A DNA stretch of 10,389 nucleotides from Afipia sp. (GCA_020056155.1 JAGVII010000865.1:1-10389), one strand, 5' to 3'; positions 1 through 6,055 are shown, counted from the first letter of the stretch. Translations and numbers: made by a program. Notes: a model not told the origin generated them from the sequence alone.

Positions 1-690
1 AACACCCTTTCCTTCCGCCCCGAGCAGCCGGGTTGCAGGAACGCTGACGTCCTTCAGCATGATTTCAGCCGCGCGCCGCCCGTCAATGGTCTTGAAACTT
101 TGCAGATGAAGTCCCGCCGACTCACGATCGACAATAAACAGGCTGACACCGGCATGATCACGCGGTCCACCCAGGGTGCGCGCCGATACAATCAGCTTGT
201 CCGCCCAGGGCGCTCCGATCACGGCGGCCTTCGCGCCATTCAGAATATAGCTATCTCCGCTCCGTTTGGCGGTCGTCGCAACATTGTTGAGGTCATAGCG
301 CGATCGGCCTTCGGTCCATGCCAGCGCCCAGATCGCGTCACCCGCCATGATCGGCGGAAGAAATTCCTCTCGCTGCACGTCAGTTCCGACGTCCTCGATC
401 AAGCCGCCTGCCAGCACGACGGTTTCGAAGAATGGCTCCACCACGAGATGGCGGCCGAACTCCTGCATCACGATCATCGTCGCCAGCGGGCCGCCGCCGA
501 GCCCGCCGGAGGTCTCGGCGAATGGCGCGGCCAGCAGGCCGAGTTCGGCGAAGGCGCTCCAGTGCTTTCTGCTCCAGCCCTCCTCCGTCGCGACAATCTT
601 GCGGCGCGTGTCGAAATCGTACTGATCGCGCAGCAGGCGCTGAATGCTGCTGCGCAGGAGTTCCTGTTCTTCCGTAAACTGAATATCCAC
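1..690 (-). CDS. Acyl-CoA dehydrogenase, pimeloyl-CoA dehydrogenase small-subunit type (C-terminus cut by window edge)
   Basis: This is the N-terminal 230 residues of an FAD-dependent acyl-CoA dehydrogenase; the C-terminus lies beyond the left edge. The protein begins VDIQFTEEQELLRSS, the usual helical N-terminal domain, followed by FAELGLLAAPFAE and a glycine-rich GGLGGGP turn (about residues 62-68). The middle beta domain contains WALAWTEGRSRYDL, the place where FAD-binding ACADs usually read A-x-TE-x-x-(A/S)GSD, and then the GAK and VSLFIVDRES strands. This wording is typical of proteins annotated as pimeloyl-CoA dehydrogenase small subunit (PimD-like). GTG at 690 is chosen because an in-frame TAA lies at 714-712 with no other start between, and an AGG-type Shine-Dalgarno precedes it. 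It follows the larger dehydrogenase by 21 bp, so the two are probably co-translated and form a heteromer. The catalytic base region is outside the window. Exact substrate unknown. Confidence 0.92.
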   Translation of the reverse strand, partial: MDIQFTEEQELLRSSIQRLLRDQYDFDTRRKIVATEEGWSRKHWSAFAELGLLAAPFAETSGGLGGGPLATMIVMQEFGRHLVVEPFFETVVLAGGLIEDVGTDVQREEFLPPIMAGDAIWALAWTEGRSRYDLNNVATTAKRSGDSYILNGAKAAVIGAPWADKLIVSARTLGGPRDHAGVSLFIVDRESAGLHLQSFKTIDGRRAAEIMLKDVSVPATRLLGAEGKGV

Positions 691-711
691 CGGATGCCTC
701 GTGCGATACGA

Positions 712-1893
712 TTAGAGACCGAGTACCGCTTTCGCGATGATGTTGCGCTGGATCTCATTCGATCCGCCGTAGATGCTGAGCTTCCGCGCGTTCAAATACT
801 TCTCCGGCGCGGTATGACCGTCGTCGGGCCCCGGCATGAAGATATTGGCGCTCACCGGATGCTCACGCAGCGCGAGACCGTAGTTGCCGATGGCCCTGTA
901 CGTCAGATCGGTGATGCGCTGGAAGATTTCCGTGCCCCTGATCTTGAACAGCGACGCGGCCGGCCCCGGATTGATTCCGCGTGACATCTGCGCAACCACG
1001 CGAAGTTCGGTGGCCTCAAGCGCGAGAACGTCAAGCTCGACGCGCGCAATGTCCTTGGCGAATTCGCCGAAGGCTGGATCGTCCTCGCCGATCTCCGTCT
1101 TCACGATCTTCTTGAGCTTGTTCAGATAGCGCGTCGATCGCCCGATGCCCGCCATGCTGGTGCGCTCGTTGCCGAGCAGGAATTTAGCGTAGGTCCAGCC
1201 CTTGTTCTCTTCTCCGATCAGGTTCTCGACCGGAACACGAACGCTCTCGAGAAAGACGTCGTTGACCTCGTGCGAGCCGTCGATGGTGATGATCGGGCGA
1301 ACCGTGACGCCCGGAGTTTTCATGTCGATCAGCAGGAAGGAAATCCCCGACTGCGGCTTGGCAGCCGGGTCCGTGCGTACCAGACAGAAAATCCAGTCGG
1401 CGTGCTGAGCCAGCGTCGTCCAGGTCTTATGACCGTTGACGATGTAGTGATCTCCCTCTCGCACAGCCTTGGTGCGAACCGAGGCGAGATCGGAACCAGA
1501 GCCCGGCTCCGAATAACCCTGGCACCACCAGTCTTCGCCTGACAGAATCCGTGGCAGGAATTTCTTCTTCTGCGCCTCGTTGCCGTAGGTGTAGATGACA
1601 GGCCCGACCATCGTGACGCTGAACGCCAGCGGCGGCAGCGTACCCGCGCGGGTGGTTTCCTGCTCCCATATGAATCGCTGTGTGATCGACCAGCCGGGTC
1701 CGCCGTATTCCTTCGGCCACAGCGGCGCGATCCATCCATTCTTGTGAAGGATCTTGTGCCAGAGCATCGACTGCTCCTTGGTCAGATCCGTTTCCGGGTT
1801 AGGCACACGCATTTCCTGCGGATAGTTGTCCGCGATGAACGCCCTCACCTCATCCCGGAATGCCGCATCCTCGCTGGACAGCTTCAACTCCAT
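712..1893 (-). CDS. Acyl-CoA dehydrogenase, pimeloyl-CoA dehydrogenase large-subunit type
   Basis: A full-length 393-residue acyl-CoA dehydrogenase, the normal size for the family, which forms the alpha,beta double bond of an acyl-CoA and passes electrons to ETF. Visible landmarks are the N-terminal helical domain (GWIAPLWPKEYGGPGW, 53-68), the flavin/substrate signature CQGYSEPGSGSDLAS (124-138), NGHKTWTT (153-160) and the C-terminal YGGSNEIQRNI (375-385). The Glu that many family members carry in the last motif (YEGT) is Gly376 here. Glu243 in GNERTSMAG sits where isovaleryl-CoA dehydrogenase has its catalytic base, so this is probably the base used. ATG at 1893 is preferred over a longer reading to 1956, because GGGAG lies 8 nt upstream and the longer form would overlap the preceding SDR gene. 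The gap to that SDR is 13 bp. Family wording matches PimC-like subunits, but the rest of a pim operon is absent, so pimelate as substrate is not established. Confidence 0.95.
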   Translation of the reverse strand: MELKLSSEDAAFRDEVRAFIADNYPQEMRVPNPETDLTKEQSMLWHKILHKNGWIAPLWPKEYGGPGWSITQRFIWEQETTRAGTLPPLAFSVTMVGPVIYTYGNEAQKKKFLPRILSGEDWWCQGYSEPGSGSDLASVRTKAVREGDHYIVNGHKTWTTLAQHADWIFCLVRTDPAAKPQSGISFLLIDMKTPGVTVRPIITIDGSHEVNDVFLESVRVPVENLIGEENKGWTYAKFLLGNERTSMAGIGRSTRYLNKLKKIVKTEIGEDDPAFGEFAKDIARVELDVLALEATELRVVAQMSRGINPGPAASLFKIRGTEIFQRITDLTYRAIGNYGLALREHPVSANIFMPGPDDGHTAPEKYLNARKLSIYGGSNEIQRNIIAKAVLGL

Positions 1894-1906
1894 CGGACTG
1901 CTCCCG

Positions 1907-2650
1907 TTACCACTTCTCGCCGAACGGGCGGATTTCGGTCTCGAACGTCCAGGCATCCCGCGGCTGCTGATAAAGTTGCCAATAGGTCTCCGCGACCGCG
2001 GCCGGACGCATCAGCCGGTTCGGATCGAGGTTCTCGATCGCTTCCTTGCCCTCGCGATTGGCGATCAACTGGCGCACCCATTCGGTATCGACGCTGGAAT
2101 CAATGATGAGATGCGCGACATGGATGTTCTTTGGTCCAAGTTCGCGGGCGATCGACTGTGCAACTGCGCGCAGGCCGAACTTGGCGCTGGCGAAAGCGGC
2201 GAAGCCCGAGCCGCCGCGCAGGCTCGCGGTGGCGCCGGTGAAGAAGATAGCTCCCTGGCCACGCGGCAACATCACGCGGGCCGCTTCACGTCCCGCGAGG
2301 AACCCGGAGTAGCAGGCCATTTCCCAGACCTTGCGGAAAACGCGCTCGGTCGTCTCGATGATCGGGAAATTAACGTTGGCGCCGATGTTGAAGATGCAGA
2401 CTTCCAGCGGAGCGTGCTTGTCGGCGTCGGAAATGAAGGAAACCATTTCCTCTTCCTTGCGCGCATCGAGCGAGCGGCCGAACACCGTGCCGCCTGCATC
2501 CCTGATCTCCTTCATCAGGGGCTCGAGCTTCTCACCCTGACGCCGTCCCACGAAGACCGTGAAACCTTCGGCTGCGAACTTCTTGGCGATCTCGCCGCCG
2601 ATGAAATCACCGGCGCCGATGACGGCCACGGTCGCGTTTCGTTTCTGCAA
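1907..2650 (-). CDS. SDR-fold protein with degenerate catalytic tetrad (paralogue 1)
   Basis: A 247-residue single-domain Rossmann protein of the classical short-chain dehydrogenase/reductase fold. The nucleotide-binding glycine motif is IGAGDFIGGEIA (11-22), the strand-4 motif is FNIGAN (87-92) in place of NNAG, and the helix-5 core is FASAKFGLRAVAQ (153-165), followed by ARELGPKNIHV. Alignment to the classical Asn-Ser-Tyr-Lys tetrad gives Cys113, Ala140, Phe153 and Lys157, so only the Lys is kept. NAD(P) binding is plausible; ordinary carbonyl reduction is doubtful. The start is TTG at 2650: it follows GGAG by 8 nt, an in-frame TAA lies just upstream, and no ATG occurs before the glycine motif. 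It sits between the acyl-CoA ligase (69-bp gap) and the dehydrogenase pair (13-bp gap), so a role on a CoA thioester intermediate is a reasonable inference. A close paralogue lies across the divergent promoter. Confidence 0.9.
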   Translation of the reverse strand: MQKRNATVAVIGAGDFIGGEIAKKFAAEGFTVFVGRRQGEKLEPLMKEIRDAGGTVFGRSLDARKEEEMVSFISDADKHAPLEVCIFNIGANVNFPIIETTERVFRKVWEMACYSGFLAGREAARVMLPRGQGAIFFTGATASLRGGSGFAAFASAKFGLRAVAQSIARELGPKNIHVAHLIIDSSVDTEWVRQLIANREGKEAIENLDPNRLMRPAAVAETYWQLYQQPRDAWTFETEIRPFGEKW

Positions 2651-2658
2651 GTTCTTTT

Positions 2659-2662
2659 CTCC
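2659..2662 (-). promoter_or_regulatory. Ribosome binding site for the TTG start of SDR paralogue 1
   Basis: GGAG on the minus strand is followed by 8 nt and then TTG at 2650. It supports the TTG start, as the frame offers no ATG before the glycine-rich nucleotide-binding motif. Confidence 0.6.
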
Positions 2663-2705
2663 AGCGCCAGATTAAGTTTCAAAATTCAAATGTGTGACTG
2701 CGACG

Positions 2706-2721
2706 GATGCCCTAAGGCATC
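2706..2721 (-). other. Intercistronic stem-loop between ligase and SDR paralogue 1
   Basis: GATGCC and GGCATC form a perfect 6-bp stem with a 4-nt loop, overlapping the ligase stop codon. No T-tract follows in the direction of transcription, so it is not a standard terminator. It could stabilise or process the transcript, or modestly reduce read-through into the 69-bp gap. Confidence 0.35.
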
Positions 2722-4276
2722 AGGTTTCCCGCAGGGATTCGGCAAGCTTGTGCTTCAGGATTTTGCCGGTCGATGTGGCCGGCAACGCGTCCAGCACGAT
2801 GATCTGCGAGGGTCGCTTGTAGGATGTGAGTTGCTGGCTCGCGAACGTCATCAGCTCCGATGGCGTGACGCCCGATCCCTTGAGCAACTGGACGAAGGCG
2901 ACAACTTCTTCGTTGCCTCCGGCGGCACGTCCCACCACGGCGGATTGCACGACAGCGTCGTGCGAGCTGAGTACAGCTTCCACCTCAGCCGGATAGACAT
3001 TGAACCCAGACCGGATGATCATTTCCTTGGTTCGTCCGACGATAAAAAGGCAGTCACCGTCAAAATGGGCAAGATCGCCGGTATTGAACCATCCCTCGCC
3101 GTCGATTGCCTTCGCGGTCAGATCGGGCGCGCGATAGTAGCCGCGCATGACGTTGCGGCCGCGCACATGCAGCTCGCCCACCGTCCCGTCGGAAATGATT
3201 CCGCCATCGCGGCCCACGATGCGGGCCTCGACACCGGGCATCAACCTGCCAACGGCTTGATCTTGCCGTGGTGCATCGAACCGAACGCCCGAGATCCCCG
3301 GCGAGCATTCGGTGATTCCGTAGCCGTTCAGCAACGACAAACCAAGTTCGTCCTCGACGCGCTTTTTCAGATCGAGATCCAGTGGCGCGCCTGCAACGGC
3401 AATCAGCCGCAATGCCCCCTTGTCCAGCCTGGGCAGGCCGGCAAGTCGCTTATATTCGAGCAGTCGCTGATAGGTGGCGGGGACGCCGTTGAGCGTTGTG
3501 ATCCCCTCCTCGACCATCGCTTTGGCCAGCGCCGCGGGATCATACTTACTGACAAGCCGGACCGTGCCGCCTGTCATCAGCGTCATCAGAAGCAAGGAGA
3601 CGCCAACGATATGCGAGATCGGCAGAACGACGTAGACCTTGTCGGTGTGATCCAGTTTCCGGAACAACGCCGTCGTCTTCGCACTGAAAAGAAGATTCTC
3701 ATGGGTCAGCATGACGCCTTTCGGCGTCCCGGTTGTGCCAGAGGTATAAATCAGGACCGCAACCTGATTGGCCGGATTGGCCTCGACCGGTTCGGTGGCG
3801 GCTGCTTCATTCATCGCACTCACACCGATATTTTCGAGCGGACCAATCTTGGCGATGGTGGCACCGACCCGCGCGGCGTGATTGGACGCTTCAGGAGATA
3901 CGCCAACAGTAAAGAACATCCGGCGCGCGCCGCTGTGGTCGCGAATTTGATCGAGCTCACGCGGGGACAATCTGGGATTGACCACAATGGCCCAGGCATC
4001 GATGCGGCTGGCGGCCAGTAAAAGGCTCGCCAACGCAATGCAGTTTTCACTGACGATCATCATGCGGTCGCCGGGCCGCACTCCGAGCGATATCAGAGCC
4101 GTGGCGGTCTGCTGCACATTGTCGAACAGTTGCCGGTAGGACCACGTGACCGAATCTTCCACCAGCGCCGGGTGGTCGGGTGTCCGGGTCACAGCATGGT
4201 CCGTAACATGATGCAGCCGCTCCGGCAGACCCTCAAGAATGTCAGCGACCTCGATCGCTTCCGCCGCGCTTCCCAA
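2720..4276 (-). CDS. AMP-forming acyl-CoA synthetase (ligase)
   Basis: A member of the ANL superfamily that adenylates a carboxylic acid with ATP and transfers the acyl group to CoA. From the proposed start it has 518 residues, normal for the family. All core motifs are intact: P-loop YTSGTTGTPKGV (177-188), YGITECSP (319-326), GWFNTGD with the ribose-binding Asp (395-401), the hinge region GRTKEMIIRSG (414-424) with NVYPAEVE, and the C-terminal PATSTGK whose Lys505 is the adenylation lysine. The reading frame is open to a TTG at 4333, but TTG at 4276 is chosen. It has a GGGAGG Shine-Dalgarno 5 nt upstream, whereas the upstream TTG lies inside or next to the likely -10 box. It is the first gene of the leftward operon and supplies the CoA ester for the dehydrogenases behind it. 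Substrate class (aliphatic, alicyclic or aromatic acid) cannot be told from the sequence. Confidence 0.93.
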   Translation of the reverse strand: MGSAAEAIEVADILEGLPERLHHVTDHAVTRTPDHPALVEDSVTWSYRQLFDNVQQTATALISLGVRPGDRMMIVSENCIALASLLLAASRIDAWAIVVNPRLSPRELDQIRDHSGARRMFFTVGVSPEASNHAARVGATIAKIGPLENIGVSAMNEAAATEPVEANPANQVAVLIYTSGTTGTPKGVMLTHENLLFSAKTTALFRKLDHTDKVYVVLPISHIVGVSLLLMTLMTGGTVRLVSKYDPAALAKAMVEEGITTLNGVPATYQRLLEYKRLAGLPRLDKGALRLIAVAGAPLDLDLKKRVEDELGLSLLNGYGITECSPGISGVRFDAPRQDQAVGRLMPGVEARIVGRDGGIISDGTVGELHVRGRNVMRGYYRAPDLTAKAIDGEGWFNTGDLAHFDGDCLFIVGRTKEMIIRSGFNVYPAEVEAVLSSHDAVVQSAVVGRAAGGNEEVVAFVQLLKGSGVTPSELMTFASQQLTSYKRPSQIIVLDALPATSTGKILKHKLAESLRET

Positions 4277-4281
4277 TTCGA

Positions 4282-4287
4282 CCTCCC
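4282..4287 (-). promoter_or_regulatory. Ribosome binding site that fixes the ligase start
   Basis: GGGAGG on the minus strand lies 5 nt before TTG 4276. This is the strongest Shine-Dalgarno in the region and the reason for choosing that TTG over the one at 4333. Confidence 0.6.
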
Positions 4288-4333
4288 GGCAACTATACTG
4301 GACCACTTCACTGCGGCCTTCGACGTCGCACAA

Positions 4334-4361
4334 ATTAACGTTCTTTTTTAGAACTAGTCAA
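4334..4361 (-). promoter_or_regulatory. Putative sigma-70-type promoter of the leftward ligase operon
   Basis: On the minus strand TTGACT (4361-4356) matches five of six -35 consensus bases. Sixteen bases further on, GTTAAT (4339-4334) matches four of six -10 bases. A start of transcription near 4327 would give a leader of about 50 nt to the TTG at 4276. This also argues against the alternative TTG at 4333. Pattern match by eye only. Confidence 0.45.
4340..4354. promoter_or_regulatory. Palindrome in the -35/-10 spacer, possible operator
   Basis: GTTCT-TTTTT-AGAAC has perfect 5-bp arms and a 5-nt centre. It fills the space between the proposed -35 and -10 elements of the ligase promoter, a position where a bound repressor would block RNA polymerase. 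No regulator gene is in the window, so the cognate protein is unknown. The position makes it interesting; the arms are short enough to occur by chance. Confidence 0.35.
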
Positions 4362-4363
4362 CC

Positions 4364-4378
4364 GCATTGGTGCAATGC
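4364..4378. promoter_or_regulatory. Palindrome upstream of the ligase -35 box, possible activator or repressor site
   Basis: GCATTG-GTG-CAATGC has perfect 6-bp arms with a 3-nt centre, the shape of a dimeric helix-turn-helix protein site. It lies two bases upstream of the -35 element of the leftward promoter and about 60 bp upstream of the -35 of the rightward one, so it could serve either gene set. Assignment to a regulator family is not possible from this sequence. Confidence 0.35.
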
Positions 4379-4437
4379 AAGGGAAAAAGCCCTAGGGGCA
4401 CCTTAGCATATCGTCTTTAATAAAGCGGGAGATACCG

Positions 4438-4466
4438 TTTACAACACTCGCCAAGCCAGCTATGAG
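4438..4466 (+). promoter_or_regulatory. Putative sigma-70-type promoter of the SDR-GST unit
   Basis: TTTACA (4438-4443) matches five of six -35 bases, and after a 17-bp spacer TATGAG (4461-4466) matches four of six -10 bases. Transcription would begin near 4473, leaving about 30 nt of leader to the TTG at 4503. A palindrome, CTATG-AGA-CATAG (4460-4472), overlaps the -10 box and may be an operator. Found by eye only. Confidence 0.45.
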
Positions 4467-4491
4467 ACATAGTACCAAATAAGAACTTTAT

Positions 4492-4496
4492 GGGAG
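4492..4496 (+). promoter_or_regulatory. Ribosome binding site for the TTG start of SDR paralogue 2
   Basis: GGGAG lies 6 nt before TTG 4503. The ATG at 4490 overlaps this site and is in another frame, so TTG is the only sensible start. Confidence 0.6.
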
Positions 4497-4502
4497 ACGA
4501 CG

Positions 4503-5246
4503 TTGGCTCAGGGCAATGGTGTGGTTTTGCTGGTTGGTGCAGGCGACGCGATAGGCGCGGCAGTCGCACGGCGATTTGCCCGAGGCGGATACAAGGTCTG
4601 TGTCGCGCGCCGCGAAGCCGCCAAATCGCAGGGTCTCGTCGACGAAATGAAGGCGGAAGGATGCGAAGTCCACGCCATCAGTGTCGATGCCCGTCAGGAA
4701 GCCGACGTACAGGCGATGTTTGCTCGTATCGAGAAGGAGATCGGGCCGATCGAGGTTTGCCTGTTCAACGCCGGATCGAACGTCAACAAGCCCCTGCTTG
4801 AGACCACCGAAAAACTGTTTTTCAAGGCATGGGAGCTCGCCTGTTACGGCGGATTTCTGGTTGGACGCGAAGCGGCCAAATACATGATGCCTCGCGGACG
4901 CGGCACCATTCTGTTCACAGGCGCCACCGCAAGCGTGCGCGGCGGAAAAGGTTTTGCGGCCTTTGCGTCGGCAAAATTCGCTCTGCGTGCAGTGGCTCAG
5001 GCCATGGCCCGTGAACTCGGGCCGAAGAACATTCACGTCGTTCACCTGCTGATCGACGCCGCCGTCGATAGCGAGGCGATCCATCAGCGCATGAAGGCCG
5101 CCAAGGGCATCGAAGCCAGCGACATCCCCGCGGACAGTCTCACCAAAACCGATTCCATTGCCGAAGCATACTGGTTCACACATCACCAGAACCGCGACGG
5201 CTGGACCCACGAACTCGACCTGCGTCCCTCTGTGGAGACATGGTGA
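4503..5246 (+). CDS. SDR-fold protein with degenerate catalytic tetrad (paralogue 2)
   Basis: A 247-residue SDR-fold protein, the same length as the SDR encoded on the other strand and clearly its paralogue. In the central stretch from CLFNAG to VDSE I count about 77 identities in 106 positions by hand. Landmarks are the glycine motif VGAGDAIGAAVA (11-22), FNAGSN (88-93), GATASVRGG (140-148) and FASAKFALRAVAQ (154-166). The classical Asn, Ser and Tyr positions hold Cys114, Ala141 and Phe154; Lys158 is kept. Both paralogues end in the same pattern, WTxE(T/L)x(I/L)RP..E.W, suggesting that the C-terminal tail matters. The start is TTG at 4503 with GGGAG 6 nt upstream; a nearby ATG at 4490 is out of frame. 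It is the first gene of the rightward unit and is followed after one base by the GST gene. A cofactor-binding, lyase-like or structural role, perhaps as a heteromer with the other SDR, is possible. Function not known. Confidence 0.9.
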   Translation: MAQGNGVVLLVGAGDAIGAAVARRFARGGYKVCVARREAAKSQGLVDEMKAEGCEVHAISVDARQEADVQAMFARIEKEIGPIEVCLFNAGSNVNKPLLETTEKLFFKAWELACYGGFLVGREAAKYMMPRGRGTILFTGATASVRGGKGFAAFASAKFALRAVAQAMARELGPKNIHVVHLLIDAAVDSEAIHQRMKAAKGIEASDIPADSLTKTDSIAEAYWFTHHQNRDGWTHELDLRPSVETW

Positions 5247-5247
5247 C

Positions 5248-5922
5248 ATGCATGCCCCTAACCTCACGCTGTGGGGCGTCGGAACCAGCCGGACCGTCCG
5301 GCCACACTGGGCACTGGCGGAACTTGGGCTCAAGTATGAGACCTACGCCATCGGTCCCCGCACCGGCGAAACCAAAACGGCGGAATACACCAGGCTGAAT
5401 CCGCGCCAGAAGGTTCCGCTGCTGCAAGATGGCGATTTCGCCATCGGCGAAAGTGCCGCGATTGTCGCGTATCTGTCACGAACCTATTCCACTCCCGACA
5501 AGTCACTGATTCCTGAAGAAAAGCAGCAATACGCCAAGTGGCTGGAGTGGTGCTTCTTCATCGTCACGGAACTTGATTCCACCAGTCTTTATGTGATGCG
5601 CCGGCATAGCGCCGATGCGCTGGGGCCGATTTACGGCGTCGCCCCCGAGGTTGTGGCCAAGGCAGGAGAATATTTCCGCGAACAGTTGCGTCATGTTGAG
5701 GTTGCCCTCGACGACGGGCGAACGTTCTTGATGGGGGATCAGTTCACCAGCGCCGACATTCTGCTCACGACATGCCTCGAATGGGCGATCGCCTACGGCG
5801 TCGGCATCTGCGACAACGCTCATCCATATCTTGAACGTATCAAGACCCGTCCGGGTTATGTGCGCGGCAACGCGGCGAATGTCCCGCCCGCCCCCGGAGA
5901 ACCGGTCAGGCGACCGGCCTGA
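5248..5922 (+). CDS. Glutathione S-transferase family protein
   Basis: A 224-residue cytosolic-type GST. The N-terminal thioredoxin-like domain shows LTLWGVGTSRTVRPHWAL (6-23), with Thr13/Ser14 at the place where bacterial GSTs carry the glutathione-activating Ser/Cys. It also has NPRQKVPLL (51-59), with the cis-proline before strand 3, and ESAAIVAYL (68-76), whose Glu-Ser binds the gamma-glutamyl group. The all-helical C-terminal domain carries FTSADILLT (166-174), the N-capping box of the core helix. ATG at 5248 is chosen: it follows the SDR stop codon by one base, GGAG lies 10 nt upstream, and earlier in-frame starts lie inside the SDR gene. Translational coupling with the SDR suggests joint function, such as glutathione-dependent ring opening, thiolysis, isomerisation or removal of an electrophilic intermediate. 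Reaction not determinable. A GC-rich stem-loop overlaps its stop codon. Confidence 0.93.
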   Translation: MHAPNLTLWGVGTSRTVRPHWALAELGLKYETYAIGPRTGETKTAEYTRLNPRQKVPLLQDGDFAIGESAAIVAYLSRTYSTPDKSLIPEEKQQYAKWLEWCFFIVTELDSTSLYVMRRHSADALGPIYGVAPEVVAKAGEYFREQLRHVEVALDDGRTFLMGDQFTSADILLTTCLEWAIAYGVGICDNAHPYLERIKTRPGYVRGNAANVPPAPGEPVRRPA

Positions 5923-5927
5923 TTTCT
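5904..5927 (+). terminator. Candidate weak intrinsic terminator after the GST gene
   Basis: TCAGGC (5906-5911) and GCCTGA (5917-5922) form a 6-bp stem with loop GACCG, extendable by two G-U pairs, and TTTCT follows. The hairpin overlaps the GST stop codon. The T-run is short, so termination may be partial. Confidence 0.45.
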
Positions 5928-6036
5928 CAAATACGCAAGCGAACCTAGCGTACAATTACTCCCGCAATGAGCAATAGCGTTCGTGCACGATCCAAGCTGC
6001 CGCCAGGCAGACGATGCCGTGGCGTCCAGCATCGCA

Positions 6037-6055
6037 CAAAAATGCCGCATTTTTG
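6037..6055. promoter_or_regulatory. 19-bp palindrome, possible operator of the molybdenum-enzyme operon
   Basis: Perfect 9-bp arms around a single C (CAAAAATGC and GCATTTTTG) lie about 115 bp upstream of the first structural gene. The A/T-rich flanks with a GC core suit a dimeric regulator site. In RNA the same bases could form a 7-bp hairpin with loop CCG. No regulator gene is visible nearby. Confidence 0.4.

Noticed and set aside
100..984. Plus-strand open frame of 294 codons opposite the two acyl-CoA dehydrogenases
   Set aside because: It spans the junction of two well-supported genes on the other strand and is rich in Arg/His with no domain pattern; an antisense shadow.
712..1893. Naming the dehydrogenase pair pimC/pimD outright
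   Set aside because: The family wording fits, but the pim thiolase, trifunctional and ligase genes are not seen here and the neighbouring ligase is not evidently PimA, so the substrate is not secured.
1907..2650. SDR paralogue 1 as a pseudogene because catalytic residues are missing
   Set aside because: The frame is intact, length is normal, core motifs are conserved, and the paralogue has exactly the same substitutions, which points to a selected subfamily and not to decay.
1826..4021. Very long plus-strand open frame (731 codons) opposite SDR 1 and the ligase
   Set aside because: It lies antisense to two genes with complete family motifs, shows no recognisable domain, and is the usual stop-free shadow frame of high-GC coding DNA.
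4488..5333. Minus-strand open frame of 281 codons opposite SDR 2 and the GST start
   Set aside because: Antisense to motif-complete SDR 2, no ribosome binding site or domain; a shadow.
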